Assembly: GCA_022844405.1 (NCBI GenBank)
Contig: JALHLV010000011.1
Span: 62,001-126,000 of the forward strand
Origin: Sphingomonadales bacterium
GTDB taxonomy: Bacteria > Pseudomonadota > Alphaproteobacteria > SMXS01
Direction: 5' to 3'
Length of the DNA stretch: 64,000 bases
In this document: positions 1 to 8,461 of the stretch, one piece after another
How the letters are laid out: every line of letters starts with the position of its first letter
How positions within the stretch are numbered: the first letter of the stretch is position 1
The notes under the pieces: model-generated
The model's database searches: none
The model's input: only the letters and a program-made list of their open reading frames with translations
Told to the model about the DNA's origin: nothing
Made by a program: the position numbers and the translations under genes

Positions 1-891
1 GCGCTGCAGGGTCAGCGGCTTGCCGCCCACGTCCGGAAACAGGCCGATGACGCCGTTGATCAGCGTCACCAGCGCCACCAGCACGATCAGCATGGCGATG
101 ATGTTGAGCAGCAGGGTGATGCCGTTGGTGGTGCCGCGGGTGATCGCGTCCATGCTGTTCTCGGCTTCCGAGCGCGGCACCGACAGGGTCTGGTCCTGCG
201 GCCGGAGCGACGGCGGCACCATCAGCGCCGCCACCATGATGGCGGCCGGCGCGGTGATCACCGACGAGGTGATCAGGTGCCCGGCCGCGCCCGGCACGAT
301 CGGCGCCAGCATGGTGGCGTAGAGCACCAGCATGGTGCCGGCGATGCCGGCCATGCCGCCCACCATCACCAGGAACAGGTCGCCCCGGTCCATGCGCGAC
401 AGATAGGGCCGGATCAGCAGCGGCGCCTCCACCATGCCGACGAACACGTTGGCGGCGGTGCTCAGGCCCACCGGCCCGCTGACGCCCAGCGTCCGGTTCA
501 GCGCCCAGGCGAAGCCCTTCACGATCATCGGCAGCACCCGCCAGTAGTAGAGCAGAGCGCTGATGGCGCTGACCACCAGCACCAGCGGCAGCGCGTTGAA
601 CGCCAGGATGAAGCTGCTGCCGGCGCCGCTCGCCGTCCACGGCGAAGGCGCGCCGCCCAGATAGCCGAAGACGAAGGTGGTTCCGGCGGTTGTCGCCCGC
701 TCCAGCGCCTCGACGGCGCGGTTGATCGCGGCGAACGCCTCCGTCGATCCCGGCAGGCGCAGGAACAGCAGGGCGAGGGCGACCTGCAGCGCCAGCGCGC
801 CCAGCACCATCTTGGCACGGAACACCTTGCGATCCTCGCTGATCAGCCAGGCAAGCGCGATCAGCGCCACGATGCCGAATATCGCCTGCAC
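1..891 (-). CDS. CNT-family nucleoside transporter (NupC-like), 3' end outside window
   Basis: Minus-strand reading frame that runs off the left edge, so only the N-terminal ~297 residues are present. The translation matches concentrative (Na+ or H+ coupled) nucleoside transporters: an N-terminal hydrophobic helix ending in SEDRK, then a TTFVFGYLG segment, an RVLPMIVKG stretch equivalent to the RVLP region of E. coli NupC, and several later hydrophobic helices. It should import nucleosides across the inner membrane. The start chosen is GTG at 891, because GGAGGGGG lies 5 nt upstream of it; an in-frame ATG at 906 sits on top of that site and is the alternative. It diverges from the phosphatase gene at 1030. 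The family is clear; substrate range cannot be read. Confidence 0.85.
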   Translation of the reverse strand, partial: MQAIFGIVALIALAWLISEDRKVFRAKMVLGALALQVALALLFLRLPGSTEAFAAINRAVEALERATTAGTTFVFGYLGGAPSPWTASGAGSSFILAFNALPLVLVVSAISALLYYWRVLPMIVKGFAWALNRTLGVSGPVGLSTAANVFVGMVEAPLLIRPYLSRMDRGDLFLVMVGGMAGIAGTMLVLYATMLAPIVPGAAGHLITSSVITAPAAIMVAALMVPPSLRPQDQTLSVPRSEAENSMDAITRGTTNGITLLLNIIAMLIVLVALVTLINGVIGLFPDVGGKPLTLQR

Positions 892-970
892 GAATTCCCC
901 CTCCATTGCCGGCCTGGCGGTATTTGGCGGTGAAGCCGCCGGTGCAGGCAAAGGATTTCTTCCTGCCGCG

Positions 971-999
971 CTTACTTTGTCATCCGGCTGCGCTATAAA
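971..999 (+). promoter_or_regulatory. Possible promoter for the phosphatase gene
   Basis: CTTACT at 971-976 and TATAAA at 994-999 are separated by 17 nt and lie about 30 nt upstream of the gene starting at 1030. The -10 is good and the -35 weak. This is a by-eye match only. Confidence 0.3.
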
Positions 1000-1029
1000 C
1001 CGTCACCGACGAACACAGGAAGAGACGCC

Positions 1030-1794
1030 ATGAACACGACAGCCCCGCCGCGCCGCACGCCCCTCGAAGGCGCCTCCAACTTCCGCGACCTGGGCGGCTA
1101 CGAGGGCGCCGACGGCCGCACGGTGAAGTGGCGCCATCTCTACCGCTCCAACTCGCTGTCGGCGCTGACCGACGCGGACCTGGAGCACATCTCGGGCCTC
1201 GGCATCAGGCTGATCTGCGACCTGCGCCGCGAGGAGGAGAGCGTCGAGGCGCCGACCCGGCTGCCCAGCACCAACGCGCCGCTGATCCTGCAGCTCCCCG
1301 TCGGCCCGCAGCGGTCGGATTCGAAGCTGTACGAGTATCTCTGGAGCGGCGAGGCCAGCGAGGCCGAGTTGCGCGACGTGATGAAGCACATCTACCGCGA
1401 GTTCGCGATCAAGTTCGCGCCGCAATATGCCGAGTTCATGGGCCGCGTCGCCCGCGCCGACCAGCTGCCGCTGCTGTTCCACTGCGCCGCCGGCAAGGAC
1501 CGCACCGGCTTCGCCGCCGCCATCATCCTCGAGGCGCTGGGCGTGTCGCGCGAGACCATCCTCGAGGACTACGCCCTCACCAACGAGTACACCAGGCGCA
1601 ACCTGCTCGACAGATATCCGCAGCTGAAGTCGCCCGAGCTGTTCCACGTCATGATGGCCGCCAACCCGGATTACCTGCTGGCGTCGTTCGAGGCGGTCGA
1701 CGAGAGCTTCGGCAGCTTCGACCGCTATCTGACGGATGCCCTGGGCGTCACGCCCAAGGTCCGCGAGGAGCTGCGCGCCCTGCTGCTGGAGTAG
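1030..1794 (+). CDS. Tyrosine-protein phosphatase family protein (Y_phosphatase3 / PtpB-like)
   Basis: 254-residue protein of the bacterial dual-specificity/tyrosine phosphatase family related to mycobacterial PtpB. The N-terminal NFRDLGGY motif is the family signature. The active-site P-loop HCAAGKDRTG, near residue 154, carries the nucleophilic Cys and phosphate-binding Arg, and the extra Lys of the GKDRTG form suggests lipid or tyrosine phosphoester substrates. No signal peptide is visible, so it is probably cytoplasmic. ATG at 1030 is preceded by AGGAAGAGA. The gene stands alone, divergent from the transporter and ending before a palindromic repeat. The true substrate (phosphotyrosine, phosphoinositide or other) cannot be told from sequence. 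Confidence 0.85.
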   Translation: MNTTAPPRRTPLEGASNFRDLGGYEGADGRTVKWRHLYRSNSLSALTDADLEHISGLGIRLICDLRREEESVEAPTRLPSTNAPLILQLPVGPQRSDSKLYEYLWSGEASEAELRDVMKHIYREFAIKFAPQYAEFMGRVARADQLPLLFHCAAGKDRTGFAAAIILEALGVSRETILEDYALTNEYTRRNLLDRYPQLKSPELFHVMMAANPDYLLASFEAVDESFGSFDRYLTDALGVTPKVREELRALLLE

Positions 1795-1844
1795 GTTTCG
1801 GTCCGGTTGCTCTCTGACGTGCATGGAGCAGAACACAACCTTTA

Positions 1845-1918
1845 CCGTGTCCCTGAGCTCGTCGAAGGGCCTTGCACGGACGCGGATGCAAGGCCCTTCG
1901 ACGAGCTCAGGGACACGG
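1845..1918. repeat. Palindromic repeat, family A, copy 1
   Basis: A perfect 32-bp inverted repeat (arms 1845-1876 and 1887-1918) with a 10-nt spacer. The arm core reads cctgagctcgtcgaagggc. It sits between the convergent phosphatase and pirin genes. A second copy with the same 32-10-32 architecture is at 63060-63133. The core resembles dispersed palindromes common in alphaproteobacterial genomes. In RNA either strand would form a very stable hairpin, so it may also act as a 3'-end or terminator-like structure. Confidence 0.9.
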
Positions 1919-1956
1919 ATATGGGGTGATCTGCATCAAACCCTGACGTCGCGTCG

Positions 1957-2667
1957 TTACGGCGTATAGCCGGTATCGACCAGTACCAGCTCGCTGTCTT
2001 CCAGCGCGGTGACGCGGAGCACATCCACGTCCTTGATCGCCGCGCCGTCGCGGGCGCCGACCTTGACGCCGTTGACCTCGACCGAGCCGCTCGCCGGCAC
2101 CAGATAGCCGTAGCGCCCGCCGCCCAGCCGGTACTCGGTGGTCTCGCCGGCCTTCAGCGTGGCGCCGGCGACCCGGGCGTCGGTGCGGAGAGGCAGCGCG
2201 CCCTCATCGCCGTCGATGCCGCTGGCCAGCGTCACGAACCGGCCCGAGCGGTCGCCCTTGGGGAAGGGCCTGGCGCCCCAGGACGGCGCATTCCGGTCCG
2301 GTTCGCTGGGGATGATCCAGATCTGGAACAGCGTCGTCTCCTCGTCCTCCATGTTGTATTCGGAGTGCGAGATGCCGGTGCCGGCCGACATCACCTGCAC
2401 GTCGCCCGCCTCGGTGCGGCCCTGGTTGCCCAGGCTGTCCTTGTGGGTGACGGCGCCCTTGCGGACATAGGTGATGATCTCCATGTCGGCGTGCGGATGC
2501 GGCGGAAAGCCGCTGCGCGGGGCGACGGTATCGTCGTTCCACACCCGCAGATTGCCCCAGTGCATCCGGTCCGGATCGCGGTAGCCGGCGAACGAGAAGT
2601 GATGTTTGGCGTCGAGCCAGCCGTGGTTGGCGCCGCCGAGGCTGTCGAAGGGACGAAGGTCGATCAT
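1957..2667 (-). CDS. Pirin family protein (quercetin 2,3-dioxygenase-like bicupin)
   Basis: 236-residue cupin of the pirin/YhaK family. The N-terminal cupin carries the expected metal ligands: His57 and His59 in PPHPHADME, and His101 and Glu103 in GISHSEYN. Members bind Fe, Ni or other metals; some open flavonol rings and others have regulatory roles, so the physiological reaction is uncertain. ATG at 2667 is supported by AGGAGA 7 nt upstream, which excludes an upstream in-frame start at 2739. The protein is probably cytoplasmic. It is divergent from the LLM oxidoreductase gene and ends close to a palindromic repeat. Confidence 0.88.
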   Translation of the reverse strand: MIDLRPFDSLGGANHGWLDAKHHFSFAGYRDPDRMHWGNLRVWNDDTVAPRSGFPPHPHADMEIITYVRKGAVTHKDSLGNQGRTEAGDVQVMSAGTGISHSEYNMEDEETTLFQIWIIPSEPDRNAPSWGARPFPKGDRSGRFVTLASGIDGDEGALPLRTDARVAGATLKAGETTEYRLGGGRYGYLVPASGSVEVNGVKVGARDGAAIKDVDVLRVTALEDSELVLVDTGYTP

Positions 2668-2838
2668 CGGTGTTCTCCTGTTTCGCCGCGCTGGCGGCCT
2701 TGCATGGGCACAAGATGGGTACTTTCTTCCGCCCACCAATAGACCGGGTCGAAACGCCCGGTATTCCGAATTTGCATGGGGCGGGACACGGATAGTGGGA
2801 GACCCTGCGTCACGCCGGTTTCCCGCCGCCCATTCCTG

Positions 2839-2867
2839 TTGACCCGTGGCGCGGATCGCTGCTACCA
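2839..2867 (+). promoter_or_regulatory. Possible promoter for the LLM oxidoreductase gene
   Basis: TTGACC at 2839-2844, with CTACCA starting 17 nt later, about 50 nt upstream of the start at 2918. The 250-bp divergent region 2668-2917 holds nothing else that I can identify. Confidence 0.3.
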
Positions 2868-2917
2868 GCCATCAGCCGGGACGATACTTTCCGGTAACAT
2901 CGCGGGGAGCGCATGCC

Positions 2918-3787
2918 ATGAAGTTCGGGGTCAGCATATTCGTCACGCACTTCAGCGCCGGGCCCGCCGAGATCGCGGCCGAGGCGGAACGGCTGGGCTT
3001 CGAGTCGGTGTTCGTCTCCGAGCATTCACACATCCCGGTCGACACCAAGTTCCCGCTCGGTGACGACGTGCCCATGGCCTACCGCAGCATGCTGGATCCG
3101 TTCGTGGCGCTCGGCGCGGCGGCGGCCGTGACCCGCACCATCAAGGTTGGCACCGCCATCTGCATCCTGCCGCAGCATGATCCGATCCACTGCGCCAAGG
3201 CGATCTCGACCCTGGACCAGATCTCCGGCGGCCGCGTGGTGTTCGGCATCGGCGCCGGCTGGAACCCGCCCGAAATGGAAAATCACGGCGTCGCCTTCGC
3301 CAACCGGTTCAAGATCATGCGCGAGCGCATCGAGGCGATGAAGCGCCTGTGGACCGAGGAGGAAGCTGAGTATCACGGCGACCTCGTGAACTTCAGCCGG
3401 TCCTGGCAGTGGCCCAAGCCGGTGCAGACGCCGCATCCGCCCGTCCTGGTGGCCGGCGCCGGCGCGGGCATCCTCAAGCGCGTGGTCGGCTATGGCGATG
3501 GCTGGATGCCGGTCGTCGCGGCCCAGTGGCACGAATCGATGCGCAACAAGATGACGCCGCTGCACGAGCTGCCCGACATGATCGCCCAGCAGCGGCAGCT
3601 CGAGGCCGAGGCGGGACGCGGCAGGACGACGATCACCGCCCTCGGCCTGCCGCCGGAGCCCCAATACATCGACCGGCTGTCCGAACTGGGCGTCGAGCGC
3701 ATGGTGTTCGGCCTGCCGAACGACGGCCGCGACCAGGCCTTCGCCCAGCTGCAGGCCTATGCGGATGCCGTCGCGGCCTATGCGTGA
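2918..3787 (+). CDS. LLM class flavin- or F420-dependent oxidoreductase
   Basis: 289-residue luciferase-like monooxygenase-fold (TIM barrel) protein. Family features are the start MKFGVSIFVTH, the SEHSHIP segment near residue 34, the VKVGTAICILPQHDPI-type strand near residue 72, and GGRVVFGIGAGWNPPEM near residue 103. The GAGWN motif is typical of the F420-binding subgroup, although FMN use cannot be excluded. ATG at 2918 is preceded by GGGGAG; an upstream in-frame extension lacks family similarity. It is followed after 55 nt by a second gene from an F420-associated family, so the two are probably co-transcribed. The substrate is unknown. Confidence 0.85.
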   Translation: MKFGVSIFVTHFSAGPAEIAAEAERLGFESVFVSEHSHIPVDTKFPLGDDVPMAYRSMLDPFVALGAAAAVTRTIKVGTAICILPQHDPIHCAKAISTLDQISGGRVVFGIGAGWNPPEMENHGVAFANRFKIMRERIEAMKRLWTEEEAEYHGDLVNFSRSWQWPKPVQTPHPPVLVAGAGAGILKRVVGYGDGWMPVVAAQWHESMRNKMTPLHELPDMIAQQRQLEAEAGRGRTTITALGLPPEPQYIDRLSELGVERMVFGLPNDGRDQAFAQLQAYADAVAAYA

Positions 3788-3842
3788 CGCGCGTGGCGAG
3801 CCGTCCTAGAGTGTGGACAGTTCAACCAGCGGGAATACCGAC

Positions 3843-4289
3843 ATGAGCGAAGCGACAGTGCCGGACGGCGCGTTCGACTGGGTGAAGGATCACGTCCGCC
3901 GCTATCTGGCCACCGGCGGCGCCGACGGCCACATGTTCTCGGCTGGCAAGATGGCGCCGGTGCCGACCCTGCTGCTGACCACCACCGGCCGCAAGAGCGG
4001 CGACAGGTTCGTCATGCCGCTGATCTACGGCAGGGCCGGCGACTTCTACGTGGTGATCGCCTCGAAGGGCGGCGCGCCGGCCCATCCCGGCTGGTTCCTC
4101 AACCTGGAGGCCGATCCGGCGGTGGAGGTGCAGGTGCTGGCCGACAAATTCCCGGCCAGGGCGCGCGTGGCGACCGGCGCCGAGCGCAGCAAACTATGGA
4201 GCGAGATGGCGGCGCTGTTCCCGCCCTATGACGACTACCAGCAGAAGGCGGGACGGGAAATCCCGGTCGTCGTGCTGGAGCGGGCCTGA
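3843..4289 (+). CDS. Nitroreductase family deazaflavin-dependent oxidoreductase (DDN-like, DUF385)
   Basis: 148-residue protein of the split-barrel DDN/PF04075 family. The diagnostic segment TLLLTTTGRKSGDRFVMPLIYGR is followed by FYVVIASKGGAPAHPGWFLNL, and the family's conserved W, N and L (WFLNLEADP) are present. Mycobacterial relatives use F420H2 to reduce nitroimidazoles or quinones; other members bind heme or fatty acids, so activity is not certain. ATG at 3843 is preferred over 3813 because the family alignment starts after it. It lies 55 nt after the LLM oxidoreductase and ends before a palindromic repeat. No signal peptide. Confidence 0.83.
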   Translation: MSEATVPDGAFDWVKDHVRRYLATGGADGHMFSAGKMAPVPTLLLTTTGRKSGDRFVMPLIYGRAGDFYVVIASKGGAPAHPGWFLNLEADPAVEVQVLADKFPARARVATGAERSKLWSEMAALFPPYDDYQQKAGREIPVVVLERA

Positions 4290-4350
4290 GACTGGAGCGA
4301 GCGTCGATAAGGTTGGCTCGCCTCCGACAGAAGTTCTTCCTACGGTGATT

Positions 4351-4431
4351 CTGCGAGCGTAGCGAAGCAGCCCAGCCGGGCCGCCACACAGCCATCACCG
4401 GAGAGGCTGGGCTGCTTCGCTACGCTCGCAG
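4351..4431. repeat. Palindromic repeat, family D
   Basis: Perfect 27-bp inverted repeat, arms 4351-4377 and 4405-4431, with a 27-nt spacer. The core is gagcgtagcgaagcagccc. It lies in the 220-bp gap between the DDN-like gene and the AbrB-type gene, at the outer edge of the restriction-modification patch. The rest of 4290-4509 shows no coding signal; in particular, no toxin gene follows the AbrB-type gene. Confidence 0.85.
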
Positions 4432-4509
4432 ACTCACAAAAGAGAAGACCTTGGGGATGTTGACCTCAGCGGCTTCGCCATAAGGCGATCATCAGGAGAA
4501 GACTTCCGT

Positions 4510-4779
4510 TCAGTCATCGGTCCATCTGGATGCTTCGGCGGCAACGGCGGCGTCCATCGCTTCCAGCGACATTGGCGGGCCGTCGTATCGGGCAGACCCG
4601 AAGACATCCTCTGGCCGCGTTGCGGGAAACGGCGACGCCAGGCGCAAAAGAACGCCATCCTTGGTTTCCACGACGTCGAGCCGCGTGCCGGCTTCCCAAC
4701 GCCGCCGCACACGGATCGACGCGGGCAAGGTGATTTGGCCCTTGCCGGAAATTGTCGTGGTGAACTTGGAGGGAGCCAT
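4510..4779 (-). CDS. AbrB/MazE/SpoVT-domain DNA-binding protein (orphan antitoxin-like)
   Basis: 89-residue protein. Residues 4-48 form a swapped-hairpin AbrB domain: TTTISGKGQITLPASIR, then a basic patch and LDVVETKDGVLLRL. The C-terminal tail, including MSLEAMDAAVAAEASR, looks like the toxin-binding tail of VapB-type antitoxins. It starts 19 nt after the stop of the upstream restriction-modification gene on the same strand, so it may be co-transcribed. No PIN-domain or MazF toxin follows in 4290-4509; the space is taken by a palindromic repeat. It is either a remnant of a toxin-antitoxin module or a stand-alone regulator. Confidence 0.75.
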   Translation of the reverse strand: MAPSKFTTTISGKGQITLPASIRVRRRWEAGTRLDVVETKDGVLLRLASPFPATRPEDVFGSARYDGPPMSLEAMDAAVAAEASRWTDD

Positions 4780-4798
4780 GTTGGTCCAGTAGCATCGT

Positions 4799-7700
4799 TT
4801 ACTTCGGGATGAAATATTGACTGCCAGAGTCGGCCCGCCGGGCGGCGCCGGTGGCGACGAGGGTGTCGAGAACCTGCTCGACGCGTTCTTTCCGCTTGGC
4901 TGTGCTGCGGCCCGCGAAGGCGGCGGCAACGGCGTCGGCAGCCGCCGGCGCAGGGAATCGCGCGAGGATGTTGCGAACCTGCCGTATCTGCGCCAGGCCA
5001 TCGCCCGGCCACTTCGGACGCAGGTCGGCCTCGGGCAAATCGAACACGGCCTCGACCTGTTCAGCGGCTGGCTTTTTCACCTGTTTGCCAAGTCGCGGTA
5101 TCTGGAAGTCGGGCCGTAGCCAACGCACGGTACCCCGCTTCTCCTCGTCCGCACGGGCATGGTTCAGGGCGACGAGGCGCGTCAGCAAATCCTCCTCGGC
5201 GGCCTCCTGCGCCGGCGATTTGAACGGCGACGGCGCGGTCGCGCCGGGTTTTCCAACCAGGTGCGGGATCAGGTCGGCCCAGCCATAAGCCTCAAACACC
5301 GCACGGTCGATATCGTCATGGATTTCCTTCAGCACCGAGACGAGGCCGGCGTCGTGGATATCCCGCTCCTTGTCGGACAATGGCAGCGCATCGCAGCCAT
5401 TCTCCAGTTCCCGCAGCCGCTCCATGATGTTGTAGAGACCGGTCATGGTGAGGAAATTATATTCCGTCAGCCGGGACTTGCGGAAGGCATCGAGGCGTTC
5501 CCCGAGACCCCGCAGACGGCCAGTCATCGTTGGACCCAACTCGTACATGGAGGGAAAGGGGAAGGGATCAAATGTTCGGGTCTTGACATACACGGGGTCG
5601 TTGCCGACACCTAATTTGCCACCCGTCGCGATCATCCAACCGATGTGAAGGCGAGATGATAGTGTGGCTAGCGTAGCAGCGTCATCGACGCCGATATTAA
5701 TTAGCTTATTGTCTGGCCGAATGCTTGTGTCGAGAAATTGAAAGAAGCGATGTTTCGCGGTCTCGATAGTGGCTATGTAGCGTGGCAGCGTTTCCAAGAC
5801 CGGGCGCAATTCCGAGCGTACCTTACCGAACAGCCACCATTTGTCCGCGTACTCCCGCATATCTTTGGACGCGCCTACTTTTGCGTGTCGTTCTGGCCGC
5901 ACGTGTTCCAGCACATGCTGGTAAACGGCGGGAAAGCGGTCGCACACCTCTTGGAGTGGCAGTGGATACAGGTCGATCACCATCACACCACGCGAGCGCT
6001 GGGCTATGTCGCGGCCGTTGCGATACGCCAGGATATGCTTCTCCAGTCCTTCCAGTTTTCCCAATCCGAGCAATTGAGCTTTCTGAGGAGTGACGATGAA
6101 GCCTGCCCCATGGAGCTTCACGCCCGGACTTGAAATCAACTCGTTGGCGAGCAACGGGCGGATGGAGCCGAGATCGGCGCCCATGGTCAAGTCGGCTTGA
6201 ATCTTGCCGTCGCGGCGGACGAGAGCAACCCTCGGCGTGTCGGAATTCAGGTCGGCTTCCAAAATTACTTCCGCGAGGACACCGGGTTTGTCGCCCTTGT
6301 CCGCCACGGTCATGGCAATACGGACAGCAGCCTTGTCCGACGCCTTCATCCACGGATGATCCGGGATCGCGAATATCAGCGACAGCGGCTCATTTTTCGC
6401 CAGATGCCGTTCGATCACCCGCCGGGAGAACGTCTGGGTGATCGAATTGGTGGTGATGAAGCCGAAGCGGCGGAGCTTCGATCCTTTCGCCAGCAGGATC
6501 GTCGCCGCCTGATCCCAGAAGTGCATGACGAAGTCGGCGCCGCCGGGCATATGGGGTCGCGCCTTCCACGCTGCCTCGGCGTAGCCGTCGCCCAGCGCGG
6601 CCCGCAGGTCCTTGCCGCCGATGAAAGGTGGATTGCCGACGATGAAATCCGCCTCCGGCCATGGCGCCGGGCGCGGCGAGACGTAGGTGTAGGTTTCCTT
6701 GCGCGCGGTTTCGTCCGGGATCAGCTCGCCGGTTATCGGGTGCAGTTTGAAGGTTTCGCCGTCCCAAATGGTAACTGGCTCGCCGGACGAGTCCCGGAGC
6801 AGTTCCTGCCTTGCATAGGCCAGAACGGCATCCTGTTCGCGGATCGTCCCATAAGCGTCCAGCACCGGTTCGGTCACCGACTCCGGTCCGCCGGTGCGCA
6901 ACTGCCATTTCAGGTAGCCGATCCATAATACGAGGTCGGCGATGGGGACGGCGCGCGGGTTGATCTCAAGCCCAAAGAACTGGTGCGGGTCCACCGTCTC
7001 GCCCTTCATGGCGAACTTCGGCGCGGTCTCGCCCAGCCCTTCGAGTGCTTCCAGCACCTCGCCTTCGAGGCGCTTCATCAGTTCGAGCGCAACGTAAAGG
7101 AAGTTGCCGGTGCCGCAGGCGGGGTCGAGCACGCGCACCGTGCACAGCTTGTGGTGGAAATCCTTGACCGCCTTCAGCGCTGCCGCGTGTTCGCCCTGGG
7201 CGCGCAAGTCCTGCACCCGCGCCTGCACCTCCTGCCAGTCCTCGCGCAGCGGCTCGATGATAGTCGGCACCACCAGCCGCTCCACATAGACGCGCGGCGT
7301 GTAGTGAGCGCCCAGCTTGGAACGTTCCTTCGACTCCAGCGCCCGTTCCAACAGAGTTCCGAAGATTGCCGGCTCCACGTCCTGCCAGTCCCGTTTCGCC
7401 GCGACCCACAATTCATGGATGTCCTCGGCATCGAGAGCGATGGCGGTGCGCTTCTTGAACAGCGTGCCATTGAACTTCTTCAAGGTCGCGTTGAGGTGCG
7501 GCGCATAGCCGCCCGCGTCCATCACCGCCCATAGGCTTTCCAACGCCGGCGCGAAGTGTGCTGGCGTTTCCTTCATCTGCTCCAGCAGATCGGCGAAGCC
7601 GTCCCTGGGCAGCAGGCCCACATCTTCCGCGAACATGGTGAACAGGCAGCGCATCAGGAATTCGGCGACCTCTTTCGGGTCGCGCTTGCCCTCCAGCCGC

Positions 7701-8443
7701 CTGGCGATCCGCGCCAGCCTTTCGGCGACGTCGCGGGTGACTTCGGCCGACTTCCTGGCGGGGTCCAGCGAAAGGGGATCGAGCCAGATGGCGCGCAGGC
7801 GATTCTGTACGGTTTCGTCGGCCAGATCGTCGATGGCGATGCGGTATGTCCGGCGGTCGGGGAAGTGGGCATAGTTCTTGCCCTGGCCGGAAAAGTCCGC
7901 GTAGACCTCGATGACGTGTCCGACATCGACGACCAGCAGGAACGGCGGATAGCCGTGCTCGACGGGCAGGGCGCGGGCATAGTCCTCGGCCTGCTTGCGG
8001 ACCGCGACCATGGACGTGTCCCAACCGCGCGTGCCGCGCCTCGCCGTGCCCGCCTTGATCTGGCCGGCATCCTCCGGAAGCAGGTCCATCTGGCTGGCGT
8101 CGGGCTTGCTCGTCCGCTTGGCCGATTGCTTGGCCTCGAGCACGAACGCATTCTTCCGGTACAGGTCGATCCGGCCGAGCGTCTGCGTGCCATCGGGATG
8201 CTTGAACGCAACCCGCCGCTCGAACACATAGTCGTTGTGCTGGTTCTTTTCCTGGGCCGGGTCGGGACGGGGCAGGCGCAGCAACTCGCAAAGCTCGACG
8301 GCGAAAAGCTGATAGTTGGCCAGTTCCGCGTCGCCGGACTTTGCCCATCGTTCAATGAACCCGACGACTTCAGACAAAGGCGGGCTGCTTTCTAATGATG
8401 CGGTCGACAACCGCCGGTACGTTAGCGGCGGCGGAGCCGACAC
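4799..8443 (-). CDS. MmeI-like type IIL/IIG restriction-modification protein (nuclease plus adenine methyltransferase)
   Basis: 1214-residue protein. The N-terminus has a PD-(D/E)XK-like pattern: GRIDLY with Asp93, and VLEAKQ with Glu103 and Lys105. A helical linker follows. The methyltransferase has the SAM motif DPACGTG at 440-446 and the catalytic GNPPF motif at 603-607, typical of N6-adenine or N4-cytosine amino-methyltransferases, plus the GAHYTPR motif near 378. The C-terminal ~400 residues should contain the target-recognition domain. One polypeptide with all these parts fits type IIL/IIG enzymes such as MmeI; DISARM DrmMI is a related family, but no DISARM partners are present. GTG at 8443 is the first possible start and lies 18 nt past the tRNA-Thr 3' end; the RBS is unclear. 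Region 5581-5880 is about 52% G+C against about 66% elsewhere, suggesting transfer or domain exchange. Confidence 0.85.
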   Translation of the reverse strand: MSAPPPLTYRRLSTASLESSPPLSEVVGFIERWAKSGDAELANYQLFAVELCELLRLPRPDPAQEKNQHNDYVFERRVAFKHPDGTQTLGRIDLYRKNAFVLEAKQSAKRTSKPDASQMDLLPEDAGQIKAGTARRGTRGWDTSMVAVRKQAEDYARALPVEHGYPPFLLVVDVGHVIEVYADFSGQGKNYAHFPDRRTYRIAIDDLADETVQNRLRAIWLDPLSLDPARKSAEVTRDVAERLARIARRLEGKRDPKEVAEFLMRCLFTMFAEDVGLLPRDGFADLLEQMKETPAHFAPALESLWAVMDAGGYAPHLNATLKKFNGTLFKKRTAIALDAEDIHELWVAAKRDWQDVEPAIFGTLLERALESKERSKLGAHYTPRVYVERLVVPTIIEPLREDWQEVQARVQDLRAQGEHAAALKAVKDFHHKLCTVRVLDPACGTGNFLYVALELMKRLEGEVLEALEGLGETAPKFAMKGETVDPHQFFGLEINPRAVPIADLVLWIGYLKWQLRTGGPESVTEPVLDAYGTIREQDAVLAYARQELLRDSSGEPVTIWDGETFKLHPITGELIPDETARKETYTYVSPRPAPWPEADFIVGNPPFIGGKDLRAALGDGYAEAAWKARPHMPGGADFVMHFWDQAATILLAKGSKLRRFGFITTNSITQTFSRRVIERHLAKNEPLSLIFAIPDHPWMKASDKAAVRIAMTVADKGDKPGVLAEVILEADLNSDTPRVALVRRDGKIQADLTMGADLGSIRPLLANELISSPGVKLHGAGFIVTPQKAQLLGLGKLEGLEKHILAYRNGRDIAQRSRGVMVIDLYPLPLQEVCDRFPAVYQHVLEHVRPERHAKVGASKDMREYADKWWLFGKVRSELRPVLETLPRYIATIETAKHRFFQFLDTSIRPDNKLINIGVDDAATLATLSSRLHIGWMIATGGKLGVGNDPVYVKTRTFDPFPFPSMYELGPTMTGRLRGLGERLDAFRKSRLTEYNFLTMTGLYNIMERLRELENGCDALPLSDKERDIHDAGLVSVLKEIHDDIDRAVFEAYGWADLIPHLVGKPGATAPSPFKSPAQEAAEEDLLTRLVALNHARADEEKRGTVRWLRPDFQIPRLGKQVKKPAAEQVEAVFDLPEADLRPKWPGDGLAQIRQVRNILARFPAPAAADAVAAAFAGRSTAKRKERVEQVLDTLVATGAARRADSGSQYFIPK

Positions 8444-8461
8444 TCAACAAGGTTAGGAAAA

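Noticed and set aside
4799-8443. DISARM or BREX defence system
   Set aside because: The methyltransferase has relatives in those systems, but no DrmA/B/C, PglZ, BrxC or similar partner is present; a stand-alone type IIL/IIG enzyme is the simpler reading.
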